In this document: one piece after another, positions 59,071-64,000 of the stretch
Layout of the letters: each line of letters begins with the position of its first letter
Numbering within the stretch: position 1 is the first letter of the stretch
NCBI GenBank assembly: GCA_934680015.1
Contig: CAKUSP010000002.1
Location: 62,001-126,000, forward strand
Origin: an uncultured Bacteroidales bacterium
GTDB taxonomy: Bacteria; Bacteroidota; Bacteroidia; Bacteroidales; UBA932
DNA: 64,000 nt
Direction of reading: 5' to 3'
The notes under the pieces: generated by a model
The model's database searches: none
What the model saw: the letters and a program-made list of their open reading frames with translations, nothing else
Told to the model about the DNA's origin: nothing
Translations under genes and position numbers: made by a program

Positions 59071-60474
59071 ATGGTTAAACAAGGTTTAGGATTAGTTCAG
59101 GCTCAGACCCAAAAACTTTCTCCGCTTCAGATACAGACTATAAAACTTATAGAATTGCCGGTTCAGGACCTCGAACAGCGAGTACGTCGCGAATTGGAAG
59201 AGAATCCTGTGTTAGATGATACGCCTACAGAGGGGGAAGATTCCAAAGAGGTGTCTTTGGATGATATTCAGCAGGACGATTATATCCCAGACTATAAGAC
59301 TAAAGTTTCTAATTGGGGTAAAGATGCTAAGCCAGAATATAATACATTCTCGGTAAAAGAGAGTTTTTTTCAGAATCTTTATAATCAGCTTTCGTTTCGA
59401 AACTTGTCGGAAAGGGATAGAAATATTGCCACATTTATAATTGGATCCTTGGATGAGGATGGCTATCTGCGAAGAGACCTCGATTCTTTAGTGGATGACT
59501 TGGCATTCAGGGCGGGAGTCGAATGTGAAAGGGAAGATGTGGAACGGATGTTAAAGGTCGTTCAATCTTTGGATCCGGCAGGTGTGGGAGCGCGGGATTT
59601 GCGCGAGTGTCTTCTTTTGCAGTTGAGAGCCATGAAGCCTACTGCCGATGTAAAATTGGCTACTGATATTTTGAATAAGGATTTCGACTCCTTCGCAGGG
59701 AAACATTATGCTAAAATAATGCAGTCCAGAGGAATAAGCGAGCAGCAGATGAGGGCTGCATTGAAAGTTATCCTCCGGCTTAATCCTTCTCCTGGAGGTT
59801 CTATTTCCGATTCGTATGAAGATGTGACTGAGCAGATAGTACCGGATTTTGTTTTAAAGGATGATAATGGCATGGCTTCGTTTGTAATGCCACGATTTAA
59901 TATTCCGGAGATTCGTATCAATAAGAAATATGCCGCTATGCTTGAGAATGCTCGCGGTGGCTCTGATCGAGAGAAAAAGGAAGCGGCGAGCTTTGTAAAG
60001 GAGAAGATGGATAGTGCCAAGTGGTTTATAGAGGCGTTGAAGCAGAGGCAGAATACCCTTTCTAAGACCATGCAGGCTATTATTGATTTTCAAAGGCCTT
60101 TTTTTGAAAGTGGGGACGAGACCAAACTTAAGCCTATGATACTCGAGGATATAGCGAAAGTTACAGGCTTTGATATTTCTACTATTTCTCGCGTGGTCAA
60201 TAGTAAGTACATTGAGACTCCATATAAGGTTTATCCTCTAAAATACTTCTTCTCTGAAGGTTTGGTGAATAAGGCTGGAGAAGAGGTTTCTACTCGTGAG
60301 CTTAAGACAGTTCTAAGACAGATAATCGATAGTGAAGATAAGCACAAGCCGTTCACGGATGAACAGCTTGTATCTATACTTTCTGAAAAAGGATATAATG
60401 TAGCGCGCAGAACTATTGCCAAGTATCGGGATCAGCTCGGAATTCCTTTAGCAAGACTTCGCCGAGAACTTTAA
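59071..60474 (+). CDS. rpoN: RNA polymerase sigma-54 factor
   Basis: 467 residues. Region I is glutamine- and leucine-rich (LVQAQTQKLSPLQIQTIKLIELP), a core-binding region follows, and the DNA-binding region ends in the RpoN box ARRTIAKYRDQL. It directs RNA polymerase to -24/-12 promoters that need an AAA+ activator. No such activator gene is in the window. The ATG directly follows the stop of the SPOR gene. Confidence 0.96.
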   Translation: MVKQGLGLVQAQTQKLSPLQIQTIKLIELPVQDLEQRVRRELEENPVLDDTPTEGEDSKEVSLDDIQQDDYIPDYKTKVSNWGKDAKPEYNTFSVKESFFQNLYNQLSFRNLSERDRNIATFIIGSLDEDGYLRRDLDSLVDDLAFRAGVECEREDVERMLKVVQSLDPAGVGARDLRECLLLQLRAMKPTADVKLATDILNKDFDSFAGKHYAKIMQSRGISEQQMRAALKVILRLNPSPGGSISDSYEDVTEQIVPDFVLKDDNGMASFVMPRFNIPEIRINKKYAAMLENARGGSDREKKEAASFVKEKMDSAKWFIEALKQRQNTLSKTMQAIIDFQRPFFESGDETKLKPMILEDIAKVTGFDISTISRVVNSKYIETPYKVYPLKYFFSEGLVNKAGEEVSTRELKTVLRQIIDSEDKHKPFTDEQLVSILSEKGYNVARRTIAKYRDQLGIPLARLRREL

Positions 60475-60586
60475 GAAGCATTTTAGAACTGCTTCAATGA
60501 GGGCGACTAAAAAGTCAGAATAACCTTCTGAGAATTGAGTATTTGGAAACAAGGTCGAGGTGAACCTCACCGAAAAACAAGAAAAG

Positions 60587-60617
60587 GGGGCTTGACTGAT
60601 ATACAAAGTCAAGCCCC
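60587..60617. terminator. Terminator between rpoN and upp
   Basis: Perfect 11-bp arms (60587-60597 and 60607-60617, GGGGCTTGACT and its complement) sit between two convergent genes. On the minus strand the hairpin is followed by a short TTTTC tract; on the plus strand only a weak TATGATTTT follows. Confidence 0.65.
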
Positions 60618-60626
60618 TATGATTTT

Positions 60627-61280
60627 CTAAAGTTTCGGACCATAACATAGGTCACCAGCATCGCCCAATCCCGGAACGATATAGGAGTGGCTTGTGAGTT
60701 CAGGGTCTATGGCGGCAACCCATAGCGTGGTATTTTCAGGCATAGTCTTTTGTAGGTTTTCAATAGCCTGTGCACTTGCAAATGGACACACCAAGTGTAA
60801 CTTGCTCGGTTTTCCACCTTCATGCAGTAGTACTTCGTATGCTACCTGAATGGAAGAACCAGTAGCAAGCATGGTGTCTGCTATGATAAGCACTTTATCT
60901 GTTATCTCCGGGCAGGTGCAATACTCGGTGTGTATATGAAATTCACCTTCGTTATCATATTTTCTGTATGCGGCCACAAATGCGTTTTCTGCCGAATCAA
61001 AACAACTCAGAACTCCTTCATGCAGAGGCAATCCTGCACGCATTATGGTGGAAACCACTACCTTTTCACAAGGAACTTGAAGAGTAGCAATTCCAAGTGG
61101 AGTAGTTACTTTACGCTCTTCTCCTTGGAGAGTTTTGCTAATTTCATAACCGAATATCTGGCCTAATCTTTCAAGATTTGTCCTGAATCTAAGGCTGTCT
61201 TTCTGGATGTCCTTGTCTCGTAGTTGAGCTACGAATGAATTGAGAATTGAGCTTTTCTCTCCGAGGTTGATGATTTTCAT
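60627..61280 (-). CDS. upp: Uracil phosphoribosyltransferase
   Basis: 217 residues. The PRPP-binding loop VLIIADTMLATGSS and the C-terminal PGLGDAGD segment are those of Upp. It makes UMP from uracil and PRPP for pyrimidine salvage. It lies 5 bp after the Fur-family gene and is probably the last gene of metK-fur-upp. Confidence 0.95.
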   Translation of the reverse strand: MKIINLGEKSSILNSFVAQLRDKDIQKDSLRFRTNLERLGQIFGYEISKTLQGEERKVTTPLGIATLQVPCEKVVVSTIMRAGLPLHEGVLSCFDSAENAFVAAYRKYDNEGEFHIHTEYCTCPEITDKVLIIADTMLATGSSIQVAYEVLLHEGGKPSKLHLVCPFASAQAIENLQKTMPENTTLWVAAIDPELTSHSYIVPGLGDAGDLCYGPKL

Positions 61281-61285
61281 AATGC

Positions 61286-61717
61286 TTAACGTGTATTTGT
61301 TGATTTGTTTTTATGACAAAGAATGTTGAGATCGAACCCTTCCACTGCGTACCCTCTAAATTTTTTCCCTTTAAGGTGAGCATCTATTAGTTGATACAAC
61401 TCATCATCCACGACATCCATATAAAGGTCGTTCTGCTTATCGTAAATGTGAAAATGTGGAAAGGTATTAACATCGAAAAACATTTTGTTTGTAGCGCTAT
61501 GTCTAAAAGAATATACGCCTATAAGTGCCAATTGGCATAGCGTGTTATAAATGCTTGCCATTGTAATTCGCGCTTTGCTTCTTTTTTCGATGTAATCGGC
61601 TACCTGATCTGCGCTCGCATGTCCCAAACTCATCATTGCCTCATGTACCGCAAGCCTTTGCGGTGTGGCCTTCAGCCCATTTGCCTTAAGTGTGGAGATG
61701 AGAGCTTCTTTATTCAT
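61286..61717 (-). CDS. Fur-family transcriptional regulator without cysteine zinc motifs
   Basis: 143 residues from ATG 61717. The winged-helix part (about 1-80; [31 protein letters not shown]) is a good Fur/PerR match. The dimerisation part has HFHIYDKQ but not the CxxC pairs that hold structural zinc in most Fur proteins. It probably represses metal, peroxide or similar genes with bound metal at histidine/acidic sites. It overlaps the metK stop by 8 bp; a TTG start at 61723 is not needed. Confidence 0.87.
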   Translation of the reverse strand: MNKEALISTLKANGLKATPQRLAVHEAMMSLGHASADQVADYIEKRSKARITMASIYNTLCQLALIGVYSFRHSATNKMFFDVNTFPHFHIYDKQNDLYMDVVDDELYQLIDAHLKGKKFRGYAVEGFDLNILCHKNKSTNTR

Positions 61718-62948
61718 TATCAAATGCTTTTTTTAAGGTGTCTACCATATCGAGCTTTTCCCATCCGAAAAACTGTAATCCATCTTTTTCGTATGGTTCT
61801 CTTCCGAAGTGTCCGTAACTGGCTGTCGGTTCATATATAGGCGCCTTCAGGTGAAATCTTTCCACTATAGCTGCAGGTCTAAGATCGAACAACTTCTTCA
61901 CAGTATCAGCAATGTATGCATCTGTCTGTTCTTGTGAACCTTTATTTATATGAGCACTTCCGTATGTATCTACAAATACGCTCACTGGCTGGGCTACACC
62001 TATAGCGTATGCCAATTGGACCAAACATTCATCTGCTATTCCAGCTGCTACCAAGTTCTTGGCTATGTGCCTTGCAGCATACGCAGCGCTACGGTCTACT
62101 TTAGATGGATCTTTTCCAGAAAAAGCGCCACCACCATGTGCCCCTCTTCCCCCATAAGTATCGACTATGATTTTGCGTCCTGTAAGTCCAGTGTCACCAG
62201 CAGGCCCACCGATTACGAATTTGCCCGTAGGATTCACTAATAGGGTGAAGTCATCTTTAAATAGTGCTGCGGTCTGTGCAGGAAGGCTGTTTATTAGTCG
62301 TGGAAGTACAATTTCGCGAACATCTTTTTCTATACGCTCATGCATGGCTTCATCACTGCCGAATTCGTCGTGTTGAGTGGAAAGCACAATCGTGTGTACG
62401 CGAAGTGGCTTATGCTTAGCCGAGAATTGGATGGTGAATTGGCTCTTGGCATCAGGCCTTAGGTAAGGCATCGGACTGTTGGGCTCGCGTCTTATCTCAG
62501 ACAGTATGCGAAGAAGTGCATGTGAAAGGGAAAGTGCAAGTGGCATATACTCAGGAGTATCTTTGCATGCGTAACCGAACATCATCCCTTGATCCCCGGC
62601 TCCTTGCTCTTCCGGCTGCTCTCGAACTACACCTCTGTTGATGTCCGCACTTTGTTCGTGAATCGTTGAGATGATACCACAAGAATTGGCATCGAATTTA
62701 TATTCGGACTTTGTGTATCCTATTCTGCGGATAACCTTTCTTACAGTGTCTTGAATGTCTACATAAGCGTGGTCTGAACGAACTTCACCACCTACTATGA
62801 CTAAGCCTGAGGTACAAAAAGTTTCGCAAGCCACTTTTGAATCTGGATCCTGACGTAAGAATTCGTCGAGGATAGCGTCTGAAATCTGGTCGGCAACTTT
62901 GTCAGGATGCCCTTCGGAGACTGACTCCGATGTAAAAAGATAATTCAT
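61710..62948 (-). CDS. metK: S-adenosylmethionine synthetase
   Basis: 412 residues from ATG 62948. The N-terminus [19 protein letters not shown] is diagnostic, [12 protein letters not shown] is the ATP-binding loop, and [19 protein letters not shown] is the P-loop-like signature. It makes SAM from methionine and ATP. The start is fixed by the riboswitch-like leader, which ends immediately before it; alternative starts lie within that leader. It heads the metK-fur-upp run. Confidence 0.96.
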   Translation of the reverse strand: MNYLFTSESVSEGHPDKVADQISDAILDEFLRQDPDSKVACETFCTSGLVIVGGEVRSDHAYVDIQDTVRKVIRRIGYTKSEYKFDANSCGIISTIHEQSADINRGVVREQPEEQGAGDQGMMFGYACKDTPEYMPLALSLSHALLRILSEIRREPNSPMPYLRPDAKSQFTIQFSAKHKPLRVHTIVLSTQHDEFGSDEAMHERIEKDVREIVLPRLINSLPAQTAALFKDDFTLLVNPTGKFVIGGPAGDTGLTGRKIIVDTYGGRGAHGGGAFSGKDPSKVDRSAAYAARHIAKNLVAAGIADECLVQLAYAIGVAQPVSVFVDTYGSAHINKGSQEQTDAYIADTVKKLFDLRPAAIVERFHLKAPIYEPTASYGHFGREPYEKDGLQFFGWEKLDMVDTLKKAFDNE

Positions 62949-63000
62949 ATTTTTTAGCATTTTTTGTACGAGGTTGCAAGCAAGCAAATCTGTCCTCGTA
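62949..63000 (-). promoter_or_regulatory. SAM-II riboswitch-like leader of metK
   Basis: The 52-nt RNA starts with a 7-bp stem (UACGAGG at 63000-62994 and CCUCGUA at 62973-62967). The 20-nt loop holds GAUUU and ends UUGCAA just before the 3' strand of the stem; after the stem comes CAAAAAAUGCUAAAAAAU and then AUG. GAUUU, UUGCA, the P1 stem and GCUAAAAA occur in the order of the SAM-II family, and UUUG in the loop can pair with CAAA after the stem as in the pseudoknot. A promoter box lies at 63017-63024. Confidence 0.78.
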
Positions 63001-63016
63001 AGTTTGTAAAATTAGG

Positions 63017-63024
63017 CAAAGATA
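63017..63024 (-). promoter_or_regulatory. Promoter -7 box of metK
   Basis: The minus strand reads TATCTTTG; transcription should begin about 10 nt before the riboswitch-like element. Confidence 0.6.
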
Positions 63025-63195
63025 TAAAATATTTTCCACATTTATTAACTTAATTTGGCCACCATGCTATATAAATAAATGGCAATGTGGCGCTTTACGC
63101 AGATAGTTGTTTCAAGAGGGAAATTGGGACAAAGTTAATTCAAAAAATCGTAATTACATAAAATAATTTATGGCGGTATTTTGCTAATAAATAGT

Positions 63196-63203
63196 TATCT
63201 TTG
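63196..63203 (+). promoter_or_regulatory. Promoter -7 box of the TonB receptor at the window end
   Basis: TATCTTTG matches TAnnTTTG, 30 nt before the ATG at 63234. Confidence 0.55.
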
Positions 63204-63233
63204 CGCCGATTAAAATTTAACTTCATTTTATTT

Positions 63234-64000
63234 ATGAATCAATTTTTTAAAAGAATTGTTACAGCCTTAGCAGCAACGCTTGTAGGTGTAGTGGCTTTTG
63301 CACAGGTCACAACATCTTCCATAAGCGGAAAGGTTTCCGATGCTAACGGTCCTCTGCCAGGCGTAACTGTCTTGGCCCTTCATGAGCCTACAGGTACTCA
63401 GTATTTCGCAATTACTGACGACAAAGGTTACTACCGTCTGAATAATATCACGGCTGGTGGCCCTTACAAGTTGACTCTGAGCTTTCTTGGCTACACAGAG
63501 ATGATTTTTACAGACATTAATGTCGCTTTGTCTGAAAATGCAGTCATCGATGTTGTTATGAAAGAGGAAGCTCTTTCTCTTGATGCAGTTACAGTATCTG
63601 CTGAAAGCAAGGTATCTAACATGCGCACGGATCGCGCCGGAGCTCTCACATCTCTCGATTCTAAGAAGATCATGAGTGTTCCTACGGTAAGCCGCAGTAT
63701 GAATGATCTTTTGAAACAGACGCCTCAAGCTTATGTGTCTGGCACTAAGACATTTATCGGTGGTGGTTCATATCGTGATTCTTATGTTACCGTGGATGGT
63801 GCAGCGATGAACAATGCCTTCGGTATTGGATCAAACCTTCCTGCAGGAGGTTCTCCGATTTCACTGGATGCTCTTGATCAGGTTGCTATCGCTATCACCC
63901 CATTTGATGTTCGTCAGTCAGGATTTACTGGAGGTGGAATTAATGCTACTACCAAGTCCGGTACTAACGAGATCCATGGAACAGTCTATGGCTACTTCCG
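63234..64000 (+). CDS. TonB-dependent receptor, N-terminal part (runs off the window)
   Basis: The frame stays open from ATG 63234 to the last base, giving about 255 residues. A signal peptide (cut after AFAQ, about 23) is followed by a carboxypeptidase-regulatory-like domain (about 28-110; SISGKVSDANGPLPGV, GYYRLNNI, LGYTE) and the beginning of a plug domain (about 130-255; SRSMNDLLKQTPQAYVSG, VTVDGAAMNNAFG). The layout resembles large Oar-type TonB receptors. The ligand is unknown. Confidence 0.88.
   Translation, partial: MNQFFKRIVTALAATLVGVVAFAQVTTSSISGKVSDANGPLPGVTVLALHEPTGTQYFAITDDKGYYRLNNITAGGPYKLTLSFLGYTEMIFTDINVALSENAVIDVVMKEEALSLDAVTVSAESKVSNMRTDRAGALTSLDSKKIMSVPTVSRSMNDLLKQTPQAYVSGTKTFIGGGSYRDSYVTVDGAAMNNAFGIGSNLPAGGSPISLDALDQVAIAITPFDVRQSGFTGGGINATTKSGTNEIHGTVYGYF

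Larger units (their letters stand above)
63001..63233. other. Divergent promoter region of metK and the last TonB receptor
   Basis: The region holds the metK box (63017-63024) and the receptor box (63196-63203). An imperfect GCCAC/GTGGC inverted repeat lies at 63058-63091. I see nothing else. Confidence 0.5.

Noticed and set aside
63058..63091. GCCAC/GTGGC inverted repeat as an operator
   Set aside because: The arms are short and the inner pairing is broken; no second site supports it.
63234..64000. Apparent protein on the minus strand within the last TonB receptor
   Set aside because: A minus-strand frame at 63267-63728 only mirrors the strong plus-strand receptor frame; it has no start region or family motif.

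Overview
The window is a 64 kb piece of a Bacteroidota (Bacteroidales) chromosome; I cannot name the genus. The evidence is consistent: many genes are preceded by the Bacteroidota promoter -7 box TAnnTTTG, there are TonB-dependent receptors with carboxypeptidase-like N-terminal domains, BACON-type and fimbrillin-like lipoproteins, a GH13/GH97 starch-type locus, an exbB-x-exbD-exbD cluster, a Porin_10-type outer-membrane protein, an omega-like RNA polymerase subunit beside bamD, and a LytTR regulator. Base composition is moderately AT-rich. I see no insertion sequence, prophage or CRISPR array.

Layout. 0-11 kb: a membrane-spanning Kelch/winged-helix regulator, a glycosyltransferase-trkA pair, a choloylglycine-hydrolase-like enzyme with a LytTR regulator, then acyl-CoA synthetase, dCMP deaminase and an S41 protease. 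10.6-28 kb: mostly minus-strand housekeeping genes (TonB-like protein, udk, asnS, exbD-exbD-x-exbB, tatD-type nuclease, dprA, queA, rRNA methyltransferase, SRPBCC protein, LolC/E-like permease, porin, FtsB-like protein, folP), broken by a Nudix gene and a nucleotidyltransferase/CPBP protease pair on the plus strand. 28.5-30.3 kb: tmk, a DoxX-type membrane protein and initiator tRNA-Met. 30.4-35.4 kb: three envelope lipoproteins (fimbrillin-like, LRR/EF-hand/BACON-like, FISUMP-like). 35.6-41.1 kb: an alpha-glucan operon made of a double-GH13 fusion, a SusB-like GH97 and a TSCPD protein, followed by tRNA-Pro. 41.4-47.5 kb: a four-gene TonB-receptor operon with DUF4876- and DUF6850-type partners. 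47.6-52.6 kb: a HAD phosphatase lipoprotein and two lipoproteins that share a repeated N-terminal domain. 52.8-64 kb: recN, omega-like subunit, bamD, trxB, miaB; then a lipoprotein, a SPOR protein and rpoN; then upp, a Fur-family regulator, metK, and the first part of a large TonB-dependent receptor that runs off the window.

Most notable. (1) The 52 nt directly before metK look like a SAM-II riboswitch. (2) Two complete GH13 catalytic modules are fused in one 1000-residue enzyme, the second corresponding to a full SusA-like neopullulanase. (3) A roughly 78-nt non-coding element occurs twice, between folP and tmk and in the leader of a large lipoprotein gene, with two conserved hairpins; I do not recognise it. 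(4) Several -7 boxes end only 4-7 nt before the start codon, suggesting leaderless or nearly leaderless transcripts. Several start codons were moved downstream of such promoters for this reason.
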